64,000 nt of DNA from Moraxellaceae bacterium (lineage in GTDB: Bacteria > Pseudomonadota > Gammaproteobacteria > Pseudomonadales > Moraxellaceae): assembly GCA_030646295.1 (NCBI GenBank), contig JAUSND010000003.1:62001-126000 (forward strand). Reading direction: 5' to 3'. The position numbers were made by a program, and so were the translations under genes. The first letter of the stretch is position 1. Every line of letters starts with the position of its first letter. The notes beneath the pieces are model-generated. The model saw only the letters and a program-made list of their open reading frames with translations, made no database searches and was not told the DNA's origin. Positions 1 through 6,896 of this stretch are shown piece after piece.

Positions 1-1
1 G

Positions 2-742
2 GGCATGTTCACCGCGCTGCGCGATATTGATCTGGCCATTGCTGAAGGGGAGTTTGTCTCGCTGATCGGTCACTCCGGTTGCGGCAAGTCCACGCTGCTT
101 AACCTGATTGCCGGTCTTACGCTGCCAACCTCTGGCGTGCTGCTGTGCAACAACCGCGAAATTGCCGGGCCGGGCCCGGAGCGTGCGGTGGTGTTCCAGC
201 ACCACTCGCTGCTGCCATGGCTGAGCTGCTTCGAGAATGTGCATCTGGCCGTGGAGCGTGTGTTTGGTGTGTCCGAGAGCAAGGCCCAACTGAAAGAGCG
301 TACCGAAAAGGCGCTGACACTGGTTGGCCTGTCGCATGCCATGAGGAAAATGCCGGGTGAAATTTCCGGCGGCATGAAACAGCGTGTGGGTATTGCCCGT
401 GCACTGGCCATGGAGCCGCGCATCCTGCTGATGGACGAGCCGTTTGGTGCACTGGATGCACTCACCCGCGCACACCTGCAGGACGAGCTCATGAAGATTG
501 TGGCGGCAACCGGTTCTACCGTGGTCATGGTGACACATGATGTGGACGAGGCAGTGCTGCTGTCTGACCGCATCGTGATGATGACCAACGGCCCTGCCGC
601 CACCATCGGCGAGATTCTTGACGTCAATCTGGAGCGTCCGCGTGATCGCATGGCGCTCGCCAGCAACAGTGATTATCACCACTGTCGTTCCGAAGTCCTG
701 AAGTTCCTCTACCAGGGGCAGCGGCACCCGTCAGCTGCCTGA
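2..742 (+). CDS. nrtD: Nitrate/nitrite-type ABC transporter ATP-binding protein (5' partial)
   Basis: This is the cytoplasmic ATPase that would power uptake of nitrate (or a related anion such as cyanate or taurine) through an NrtABC-type ABC importer. It shows a Walker A (GHSGCGKST), a Q-loop (VVFQHHSLLPW), an ABC signature written ISGGMKQR, a Walker B (ILLMDEPFGALD) and an H-loop (VTHDVDEA). The frame is open to the left edge, and the usual first ~15-20 residues of the family are missing, so the gene starts before the window. The nitrate assignment comes from context: porin, siroheme, nitrate reductase and nitrite reductase genes follow. The permease and binding protein would lie upstream, unseen. 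Sequence alone does not separate NrtD from TauB/SsuB-like ATPases. Confidence 0.85.
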   Translation, partial: GMFTALRDIDLAIAEGEFVSLIGHSGCGKSTLLNLIAGLTLPTSGVLLCNNREIAGPGPERAVVFQHHSLLPWLSCFENVHLAVERVFGVSESKAQLKERTEKALTLVGLSHAMRKMPGEISGGMKQRVGIARALAMEPRILLMDEPFGALDALTRAHLQDELMKIVAATGSTVVMVTHDVDEAVLLSDRIVMMTNGPAATIGEILDVNLERPRDRMALASNSDYHHCRSEVLKFLYQGQRHPSAA

Positions 743-763
743 TTCAAGCGGGGTTTGCTTTTC

Positions 764-785
764 TGGCGATGCATTTGCATCGCCA
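764..785 (+). promoter_or_regulatory. Candidate sigma-54 promoter inside a perfect 10-bp inverted repeat, upstream of porin gene
   Basis: TGGCGATGCA and its complement face each other across two bases (764-773 and 776-785). Read on the plus strand, the left part gives TGGC at 764 and TTGCA at 775-779. The GG and GC doublets are 12 bp apart, as in -24/-12 promoters. Two consensus positions after TGGC differ (GA for AC). The start would fall near 790, about 70 bases before the porin start codon. It could instead be only an mRNA hairpin between nrtD and the porin gene, because no T-run follows. A second small stem, CGGGC/GCCCG, lies at 786-802. Confidence 0.4.
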
Positions 786-858
786 CGGGCCCGGCTTGCC
801 CGAACAAAAAGTCGTGCGTATCACACAGGTGATTTCACAAGGGAAAAGGGGTGTTGTG

Positions 859-2025
859 ATGAAGCGGTCAATTCTGTTGTCTTCGATGATGCTGGCTGGC
901 ATGGCAAGTGGTACTGCGCATGCCGAACCGATGGAAGTGGCCTTGCTGCAGGAAGCCATTTTCAGCGGAAAAACGTCGCTTGATCTGCGTTTGCGCGCAG
1001 AGTGGGCGGATTATGACAATGCAACACATGAAGCCAACGCAGAAACCCTGCGCACGGTGCTGGGTTACAAGACGGGTGACTACCATGGCGTGAAGGCGTT
1101 CCTGGAATTCGAGGACGTCAGCAACATGGGGCACGAGAACTACAACAGCACCGTCAATGGCAAGGTTGAATACGGTGTGATTGCCGATCCGCAAGTCACG
1201 CAGGTCAATCAGGCATATCTGGAAGGTTATGGCTTCAAGGCCGGCCGCCAGAAAATCATTTTTGACAACGCCCGTTTTGTGGGTGATGTCGCCTGGCGCC
1301 AGAATGACCAGACCTTTGATGCCATCGGCTACACCAACACCACGCTGCTCAAGGATCTGGCCGTCACGCTGGATTACGTAAGCAAGATCCACCCGATCAA
1401 CGGGGTGGTCAAAGGTGTGCGTGCGCCCATGGTGAATGTGCGTTACGCCGGATTTCCCGCCGCCAAGTTTGCGGTGTTCTACTACGGCGTGGATGAGCAG
1501 TACACCCCGGCCAATTCCTGGGAACATGCCGGTGCCCGCGTGGATGGTGTGATCAAGGATTTCCTCTACGAAGCGTCGTATGCCGATCAGGATCAGTACC
1601 AGCAAGGTACCACCAAGGGCTCCAGCTACCACGACCTGCAGGTGGGCTACAAGTTTGGTCCGGTCACGCTGAAGGTGCAGCAGGAAGTGCTCAAGCAGGG
1701 CTTCAAGACCCCGCTGGCCACCCTGCATGCCTTCAATGGTTGGGCTGACCGCTTTCTGGCAACGCCAGCCAACGGTCTGGAAGACATCAACATCAAGCTG
1801 ATGACCAAACTGGCGGATTACAGTTTTGTGCTGGCCGCGCATGACTTCCAGTCCGATGCCAACAGCGACAAGTACGGCCAGGAAGTTGATTTCTCGGTGA
1901 GCAAACCGCTGACCTCCAAGCTGACGATGCTGGTGAAGGCGGCCAGCTTCAATGCAGATGGCAAGACGACCGGCTTTACCAACGACACCACCAAAGCCTG
2001 GGTGCAGTTCGCCTACAAGATGTAA
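859..2025 (+). CDS. Outer-membrane beta-barrel porin of the nitrate cluster (alginate-export/OprD-like)
   Basis: The product is a predicted secreted beta-barrel protein of 388 residues. The start at 859 follows a purine-rich stretch (GGGAAAAGGGG) and gives a clear signal peptide (MKRSILLSSMMLAGMASG... cleaved near AHA-EP). The longer frame from 769 would add 30 unlikely residues and is rejected. The mature part has alternating hydrophobic/aromatic strands and ends AWVQFAYKM, typical of barrel proteins. Homologous porins often sit beside nitrate ABC transporters, so a role in letting nitrate or nitrite cross the outer membrane is inferred. It follows nrtD by 116 bases and may be co-transcribed or use the candidate sigma-54 site upstream. 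A strong terminator follows. Substrate specificity cannot be read from sequence. Confidence 0.7.
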   Translation: MKRSILLSSMMLAGMASGTAHAEPMEVALLQEAIFSGKTSLDLRLRAEWADYDNATHEANAETLRTVLGYKTGDYHGVKAFLEFEDVSNMGHENYNSTVNGKVEYGVIADPQVTQVNQAYLEGYGFKAGRQKIIFDNARFVGDVAWRQNDQTFDAIGYTNTTLLKDLAVTLDYVSKIHPINGVVKGVRAPMVNVRYAGFPAAKFAVFYYGVDEQYTPANSWEHAGARVDGVIKDFLYEASYADQDQYQQGTTKGSSYHDLQVGYKFGPVTLKVQQEVLKQGFKTPLATLHAFNGWADRFLATPANGLEDINIKLMTKLADYSFVLAAHDFQSDANSDKYGQEVDFSVSKPLTSKLTMLVKAASFNADGKTTGFTNDTTKAWVQFAYKM

Positions 2026-2087
2026 GTCTGTGTGCAGGTGTGGCTTGGTCAGTCCCGCCTGCCTGTTCGCGCCGGATGCATGGCGTT

Positions 2088-2126
2088 CCCGGAGTCTGCT
2101 GGTTGCAGGGCTCCGGGATTTTTATT
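2088..2126 (+). terminator. Rho-independent terminator after the porin gene
   Basis: CCCGGAG (2088-2094) pairs perfectly with CTCCGGG (2111-2117) and is followed by ATTTTTATTT. It lies about 60 bases past the porin stop codon and separates nrtD-porin transcription from cobA. Confidence 0.75.
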
Positions 2127-2151
2127 TGTGGGGCTGGCCAGACGGGGTTTT

Positions 2152-2167
2152 TGGCAAGGTGTTTGCA
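2152..2167 (+). promoter_or_regulatory. Sigma-54 (-24/-12) promoter of cobA
   Basis: TGGCAA-N5-TTGCA matches the TGGCAC-N5-TTGCW consensus at all but one position, and GG (2153-2154) and GC (2165-2166) are 12 bp apart. It lies after the porin terminator and about 45 bases before the cobA start codon, leaving a leader of roughly 34 bases. It matches the sigma-54 sites in front of narK and nasB, which suggests co-regulation of siroheme synthesis with nitrate assimilation. Confidence 0.7.
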
Positions 2168-2211
2168 ACATAACTGGTATTGCAGGTTCACAAGCGTAAT
2201 CGGAGTTCATC

Positions 2212-3009
2212 ATGCCTTTTTCAGGTGCTTCTGGCTGGTCCGGTATGGGGCGCGTGCTTCTGGTTGGTGCAGGCCCGGGTGATATCGAGTTGCTGACACT
2301 GAAGGCGGTGCGTGCCCTGGGCCGCGCCGATGTGGTGTTGCTGGATGATCTGGTCAATCCCGACATTCGGCAGTTTTGCCGTGAGGATGTGCGCATCATT
2401 TCCGTGGGCAAGCGCGGTGGTTGCCGTTCAACCCCGCAGGACTTCATCAATCGCCTGATGCGACGCTATGCCCGGCAAGGCCTGACCGTGGCCCGCGTGA
2501 AGGGTGGCGACCCCTGCATTTTCGGCCGGGCCGGTGAAGAAAAAGCCTTTCTGGAGCGCGATGGCATTGCGGTGGAGATCATCAATGGCCTGACGTCGGG
2601 CCTGGTGGCGGCCAGCAGCATCGGTGTGCCGCTGACGGATCGCCGGTTTACGCGTGGCGTAACCTTTGTTACCGGGCACACAAAGGAGGGTGGCACACCC
2701 GACTGGTCTGCGCTGGTGGCCGGTGGCACCACGCTGGTGATTTACATGGGCATGAAGCAGATGCCGGCGATTGTGGCCGGGCTGCAGGCAGCAGGCATGA
2801 GCACCGCCATGCCGGTAGCGGTCATTGCAAATGCGTCGTTGCCGACACAGGCACACGTGGTCACCACGCTGGGCGAGATGGAAGTTGCCGCACGCGATGA
2901 AGCGCTGGCGAGTCCGGCGGTGATTGTGGTGGGAGAGGTTGTGCGTGAGGCGGGGGTAATGCCGCTCGCCACTGTGGCCGCGAGCGGGATGTTCAGCGAG
3001 GCGCTTTGA
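2212..3009 (+). CDS. cobA: Uroporphyrinogen-III C-methyltransferase (SUMT)
   Basis: This cytoplasmic enzyme transfers two methyl groups from S-adenosylmethionine to uroporphyrinogen III, giving precorrin-2, the precursor of siroheme. Siroheme is the cofactor of the nitrite reductase NirB encoded at 12957. At 265 residues it is a single-domain SUMT without the CysG oxidase/chelatase part. Visible motifs are VGAGPGDIELLTLKAV near residue 17, VARVKGGDPCIFGRAGEE around 94-110, and GVTFVTGH around 150. Start ATG 2212 has CGGAG upstream. It has its own sigma-54 promoter and converges on dacA. Pseudomonas assimilatory nitrate operons also carry a cobA, which supports the role. The later siroheme steps are not encoded here. 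Confidence 0.93.
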   Translation: MPFSGASGWSGMGRVLLVGAGPGDIELLTLKAVRALGRADVVLLDDLVNPDIRQFCREDVRIISVGKRGGCRSTPQDFINRLMRRYARQGLTVARVKGGDPCIFGRAGEEKAFLERDGIAVEIINGLTSGLVAASSIGVPLTDRRFTRGVTFVTGHTKEGGTPDWSALVAGGTTLVIYMGMKQMPAIVAGLQAAGMSTAMPVAVIANASLPTQAHVVTTLGEMEVAARDEALASPAVIVVGEVVREAGVMPLATVAASGMFSEAL

Positions 3010-3025
3010 TCTTATGTCTGACCTG

Positions 3026-3056
3026 CTGACGCCTGCTGCAAGTCAGCAGGCATCAG
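3026..3056. terminator. Hairpin between convergent cobA and dacA
   Basis: GCCTGCTG (3031-3038) and CAGCAGGC (3044-3051) form a perfect stem with loop CAAGT. CTGA/TCAG extends it across one mismatch. No T-run follows on either strand, so termination is inferred only from the position between two convergent genes. Confidence 0.35.
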
Positions 3057-3081
3057 ACCGGCACTATCTGGTGCGGCTTGC

Positions 3082-4236
3082 TCAGAACAGGTTGCTGAAG
3101 AAACGCATGATGCTGTGCCAGATGCGCACAAAGAAACTGGCTTCTTCCACCGGCTCCATCGCAACCAGTGGCTGGCTGGCAATGATCTTGCCATCCAGCA
3201 CGGCGTTGACCTTGCCCAGCTCCTGACCCTTGGCAATGGGTGCGTCCACTTCCGCATCAACCACCAGCTCGGTCTTGACCTTGTCGCGCTGACCGCGTGG
3301 CAGGGTAACGGCCAGATCGGTGGCCAGGCCGGCCTTCACCAGATCACCCTTGCCAAACCACACCTTGGGCGTGGCCAGCACACCGCCGGCAGTCTGCAGC
3401 ACGGCGCTTTCATAATTGGCAAAGCCCCAGCTGAACAGGGCACGGGTCTGGTCCGCCCGTGCCTGCATGGAGTTGGTGCCCATCACCACCGAGATCAGGC
3501 GCATGTTGCCGCGCTTGCTCGATGCCACCAGGCAGTAACCGGCTTCTTCGGTGTGACCGGTTTTCAGGCCATCCACACTCGGGTCGGTGAAGAGCAATGC
3601 ATTGCGGTTGCCCTGCTTGATGTTGTTGAAGGTGAATTCCTTCTCCGCATAAATCGGGTAGTAATGCGCGCTGTCACGCACGATGGCACGTGCCAGGATC
3701 GCCATGTCGTAAGCGGTGGTGTAGTGGTTGGGGTCTGGCAGGCCGGTGGCATTCACAAAGTGCGAACCCTTCATGCCCAGACGGGCGGCTTCCTTGTTCA
3801 TCAGCTCGGCAAAGGCGGGCTCGTTACCGGCCATGTGCTCGGCCAGTGCCTTGGAGGCATCGTTACCGGACTGGATGATCACGCCGCGCAGCATGTCGAT
3901 CACCGAAGCCTGGCTGTTCAGCGGCAGGTACATGCACGATTCCTTGCTGGTACCGCGGCACCAGGCGTATTCGCTCACGAATACCGGATCGGTTTCCTTC
4001 ATGCGGCCGGTGACCAGGGCCTGCTCGACAAGGTAGCTGGTCATCATCTTGGTCAGCGAGGCCGGTGCCACACGGGCATTGGCGTTGCTTTCGGCAAGCA
4101 CCTTGCCGGAGTCGAAGTCGACCACGAGGTAGGCCTTGTTTTCCAGCGTCGGTGCAGTGGGAACAAAGGCGAAGGCGGGGGCGGCAGCAAGAAGCAGCGT
4201 GGCAATCCCTGCGTAAAGACGGTGCATGGGCTTCAT
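3082..4236 (-). CDS. dacA: D-alanyl-D-alanine carboxypeptidase (PBP5/6 family)
   Basis: This periplasmic, membrane-anchored enzyme removes the terminal D-Ala of peptidoglycan pentapeptides. The three active-site boxes are present: SLTK (S-x-x-K), SGN (in IIQSGNDAS) and KTG (in GLKTGHTEEAG). After them comes a PBP5 C-terminal beta domain and a terminal amphipathic helix (FVRIWHSIMRFFSNLF) for membrane binding. The start at 4236 gives a signal peptide ending AAAPAFA and has AGGACC upstream. The longer frame adds 26 non-signal residues. Its usual neighbour in this order of genes is rlpA, which here lies about 12 kb away because the nitrate genes sit between them. A TACAAT -10-like box lies at 4304-4299. 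Confidence 0.95.
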   Translation of the reverse strand: MKPMHRLYAGIATLLLAAAPAFAFVPTAPTLENKAYLVVDFDSGKVLAESNANARVAPASLTKMMTSYLVEQALVTGRMKETDPVFVSEYAWCRGTSKESCMYLPLNSQASVIDMLRGVIIQSGNDASKALAEHMAGNEPAFAELMNKEAARLGMKGSHFVNATGLPDPNHYTTAYDMAILARAIVRDSAHYYPIYAEKEFTFNNIKQGNRNALLFTDPSVDGLKTGHTEEAGYCLVASSKRGNMRLISVVMGTNSMQARADQTRALFSWGFANYESAVLQTAGGVLATPKVWFGKGDLVKAGLATDLAVTLPRGQRDKVKTELVVDAEVDAPIAKGQELGKVNAVLDGKIIASQPLVAMEPVEEASFFVRIWHSIMRFFSNLF

Positions 4237-4298
4237 GTCGGGTCCTGTAGACAGCAAAAACGGGGAAATGAGGCGGGGCAAACCCGCAAGCGGCGCAA

Positions 4299-4304
4299 AT
4301 TGTA
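4299..4304 (-). promoter_or_regulatory. Candidate -10 box for dacA
   Basis: TACAAT read on the minus strand, 62 bases before the dacA start codon. No convincing -35 lies 17 bp upstream, so it is a weak call. Confidence 0.3.
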
Positions 4305-4359
4305 GCACCGGCATCCGCGCAGGATGTGCTGCTTTGTCGGGCGATTGTGCGATGCACGT

Positions 4360-4399
4360 AAAAACAGGGCCGGCAGCGGATGAGGGCTATTGCCGGCCC
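4360..4399 (-). terminator. Rho-independent terminator after the second TRL-like lipoprotein gene
   Basis: On the minus strand GGGCCGGCA (4399-4391) pairs perfectly with TGCCGGCCC (4375-4367) and is followed by TTTTT at 4364-4360. It begins 8 bases after the lipoprotein stop codon and insulates dacA. Confidence 0.85.
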
Positions 4400-4407
4400 A
4401 GGGAGGG

Positions 4408-4725
4408 TTATTCCCCTTTTACGACGGTGCAGAAACGGGCGTAGTACGCGACCACACGGGTGGATATGTGGTCCACGGACACCACGCGGGTAATGTTGCC
4501 GTTCTTCTTGGCGGTATCAATCGAGGCATCACCCATGGCAAAGAGGCCAAGGATGTTGTTGATGCAGGCTTCGCCCCGTTTGGAGGGCGCGGCGGCGTCA
4601 AGCGGGCCGGTCGTGATGGGGGCTGCGTAATGCGAAAGGGCAGCAGGTGCGGGCCCTCGCACGTTTGCACAGCCACCCAGCCCGATTGCCAGCAAGGCAA
4701 TGGCTGATAGAGGCAAGGCTTTCAT
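4408..4725 (-). CDS. TRL-like family lipoprotein (copy 2)
   Basis: This is a small predicted lipoprotein of 105 residues. The N-terminus is a signal peptide ending in the lipobox LGGC, so the mature protein would be acylated at Cys19. The C-terminal half carries the TRL-like family pattern: ILGLFAMGDASIDTAKKNG followed by VVSVDH and FCTVVKG. The biochemical role of the family is not known to me. It lies 16 bases downstream of a paralogue in the same orientation with the same ILGL-x3-GDASID core, so the two are a tandem duplication and probably one transcript ended by the terminator at 4360-4399. A lipid-anchored envelope location is inferred from the lipobox only. Confidence 0.75.
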   Translation of the reverse strand: MKALPLSAIALLAIGLGGCANVRGPAPAALSHYAAPITTGPLDAAAPSKRGEACINNILGLFAMGDASIDTAKKNGNITRVVSVDHISTRVVAYYARFCTVVKGE

Positions 4726-4741
4726 GACGATGTCCTCTGGC

Positions 4742-5056
4742 TCAGTTGCCCTTCACGACGGTGCAGAACTTGCCATAGACAGCCAGGATCATCGTGCTGT
4801 CGTGATCCACGCTGGAGACATCCTTGATGCCGCCGGCTTTCTTGGCGGCATCAATGGACGCATCGCCAGTGGAAATCAGGCCCAGAATATTGGTGGCGCA
4901 GGCCTGGCCGGTCTTGGTGGTGTTGGTGCCGTGGCCGGTGGTAACGGGGCCCTGGACCTTGGTGTAGAGCAAGCCCGTGGTGGGGGATGCGACAAAGGCA
5001 CAACCACTCATGGTGGCAGTGGCAACAGCAATGGCAGCAATCTGGTACAGCTTCAT
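4742..5056 (-). CDS. TRL-like family lipoprotein (copy 1)
   Basis: The product is a 104-residue predicted lipoprotein with signal peptide MKLYQIAAIAVATATMSGC, Cys19 being the lipidation site. It has the TRL-like pattern ILGLISTGDASIDAAKK with DVSSVDH and FCTVVKGN at the end, clearly paralogous to the downstream copy. Start 5056 was chosen over the longer frame because it begins the signal peptide directly and GGAAAT lies upstream. Function is unknown. The pair lies between dacA and the phosphatase/kinase gene, inside the nitrate cluster, though nothing in the sequence links them to nitrate. Upstream is a long perfect palindrome (5133-5156). Confidence 0.75.
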   Translation of the reverse strand: MKLYQIAAIAVATATMSGCAFVASPTTGLLYTKVQGPVTTGHGTNTTKTGQACATNILGLISTGDASIDAAKKAGGIKDVSSVDHDSTMILAVYGKFCTVVKGN

Positions 5057-5132
5057 GATGGGATTTCCTTTTTCCGGTGTTGTTATGCCACCCGCAGTAT
5101 GGCGGCGGGCAACGCTAACGTGTTGCATGACA

Positions 5133-5156
5133 AATGTCGTGAAATATCACGACATT
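5133..5156. repeat. Perfect 10-bp inverted repeat between kinase and lipoprotein genes
   Basis: AATGTCGTGA (5133-5142) and TCACGACATT (5147-5156) surround AATA. It lies 9 bases past the kinase stop codon and 77 bases before the lipoprotein start. It may act as a terminator hairpin for the narK-kinase transcript, although only a short T-stretch follows on the minus strand. It may instead be an operator for the lipoprotein pair. Confidence 0.55.
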
Positions 5157-5164
5157 CTGTGCGG

Positions 5165-6892
5165 TTACCGGAAAATAATCAGGAAAAGCTCGCCCAGCGC
5201 CACGGCTGCCAGCAGCAGGGCCACGCTGCGCCAGAACCCGGCCGGATCACGCTCCAGCCAGGGGCGGGCACTGACGGGCGCCAGGGCGGGGTTGGGCGAC
5301 TCCAGGTCCATGAGGAACTCGCCCAGCGAGGAGTAGCGGTCATCGGCAAGGAACGAGCAGGCTTTTTTGAGGGCCGCATCCAGCCACAGCGGCACATGGG
5401 GATTGTGCCGGCAGGCGCTGGTGTAATGCAGGCGCTGGAAGTCGGCAGGGGATTGCGCCCTGGTATAGGCCTCGCCAAAGGGATGCTGGCCTGTCAGTAA
5501 CTCATACAGGGTGACGGCCAGTGAAAACTGGTCGGCACGGACATCACGCGGCAGATTGAGTGCATATTCGGGCGCGGCATATTCGGCTGCGCCGGGACGG
5601 TCACGCGACTGTCCGCCTTCCAGTCCCGCAACACCGGCCGAGCCAAGGTCGATCAGTTTCACCGTGCCGTCGGTGCACAGAAAAAGATTGTCGGGTTTGA
5701 GATCCTGATGAAGGGTTTCGCGGCGATGCAGGGCGCGTAATCCCTTGATGATCTGTGCCGCAAAACCGGTAATGGTTTGCACGGGCGGGCGTGGATTCTT
5801 TTTTGCCCATGCGGCCAGCGTTTCGCCGTCCAGATATTCCTGCAACAGGTACAGGCATTGCCGCTGTCGTGGCGATGGCCAGCCTTTGACGACATTGCGG
5901 TGATCAATGCGCTGACCGATCCAGTCCTCCAGCGCAAAACGTGCGAGGTGCTCGGCATCATCCGCAAATTGCGTTGACGGCATTTTAAGCACCATGACAC
6001 GCCGCGTGATTTCATCGTGCACGCGGTAAAGCTGGCTGCGTGCGCTGGCATGCAGCTCGGCATCAACGTGCAGGCCGTCAATGATCTGGCCGGCGACCAG
6101 CCCCGGCAGCAGCGGCAGGTGTGATGCCTGCAGGCGACTGTCTTCTGCCTCCAGTGGAGCAAGACTGTCTATCACCAGAATCTGGCAGGAAATATTGTCA
6201 TCGCTGCCGGCTTCGTACGCGGCATCGAGCAGCGCCTCGCAACAGGCGTCAGGATTGTCATGCGCCTGTGCCAGCAGGCGTTTCAGTCGCGGGATGGGCA
6301 GGAACTCGTGCACACCGTCGGTGCTCAGCAGGAAAATGTCACCGGCCTGTGCATCCACGGCGCGGTAATCAATCTCCACCTGCCAATCCATGCCGAAGGC
6401 ACGGGTGAGATAGGTTTTTTCTGCGCCAACACGGGTGGCATGATCCATCGTCAGTGGCTCCAGCGTGCTGCCACGCAGACGCTGGATACGGGTGTCACCG
6501 ACATGAAAGAGATGGGCGGTTTGCGAGCGCAGCACCAGTGCCGCAAACGTGGTGAGAAAGCCCTGGTGTATCTGCGTGTATTGCTGGCCCTGGCCGTACA
6601 GCCAGCGATTGAGTGCCGCCAGCACCCGGAATGCCGACGTTTTTACCGTCCACATGTCCGGGGTGGCGTAATAGTCGGCCAGAAAACCCTGCACACTCAC
6701 TTCGGCTGCACGCCGGCCCTCACCTGCGCCACTGACGCCGTCGGCCAGTGCCAGTGCCACGCCCTTGCTGGTCTGGGCCGTATCCGTCGGAATGCGGATA
6801 CCAAGGGCATCCTCGTTTTCCGGCTTGCGTCCTGCGCGACTGGCCTGGGCGGCGCGAACGCGCAATGCGGCGGAGGTGAGTGCCATGTTCAT
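5165..6892 (-). CDS. PP2C phosphatase - Ser/Thr protein kinase fusion with C-terminal membrane anchor
   Basis: This is a bifunctional signalling protein of 575 residues. Residues ~8-245 are a PP2C-type phosphatase with metal-binding acidic motifs (NEDA near 26, ALADGVSG near 48, LLSTDGVHEF near 190, GSDDNIS near 230). Residues ~270-540 are a eukaryotic-type kinase with Lys303 (VMVLKMP), HQDLKPDN at 395-402 and DLG at 415-417, so HRD and DFG are mildly changed but the catalytic Lys and Asp remain. A single membrane helix ends the protein. ATG 6892 has GGAG upstream; 6910 would be TTG. It lies 4 bases after narK, so the two are coupled. A kinase of this type sits next to the nitrate transporter gene in Pseudomonas, which suggests control of uptake or assimilation. 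Its substrate is unknown. Confidence 0.88.
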   Translation of the reverse strand: MNMALTSAALRVRAAQASRAGRKPENEDALGIRIPTDTAQTSKGVALALADGVSGAGEGRRAAEVSVQGFLADYYATPDMWTVKTSAFRVLAALNRWLYGQGQQYTQIHQGFLTTFAALVLRSQTAHLFHVGDTRIQRLRGSTLEPLTMDHATRVGAEKTYLTRAFGMDWQVEIDYRAVDAQAGDIFLLSTDGVHEFLPIPRLKRLLAQAHDNPDACCEALLDAAYEAGSDDNISCQILVIDSLAPLEAEDSRLQASHLPLLPGLVAGQIIDGLHVDAELHASARSQLYRVHDEITRRVMVLKMPSTQFADDAEHLARFALEDWIGQRIDHRNVVKGWPSPRQRQCLYLLQEYLDGETLAAWAKKNPRPPVQTITGFAAQIIKGLRALHRRETLHQDLKPDNLFLCTDGTVKLIDLGSAGVAGLEGGQSRDRPGAAEYAAPEYALNLPRDVRADQFSLAVTLYELLTGQHPFGEAYTRAQSPADFQRLHYTSACRHNPHVPLWLDAALKKACSFLADDRYSSLGEFLMDLESPNPALAPVSARPWLERDPAGFWRSVALLLAAVALGELFLIIFR

Positions 6893-6896
6893 GGGC

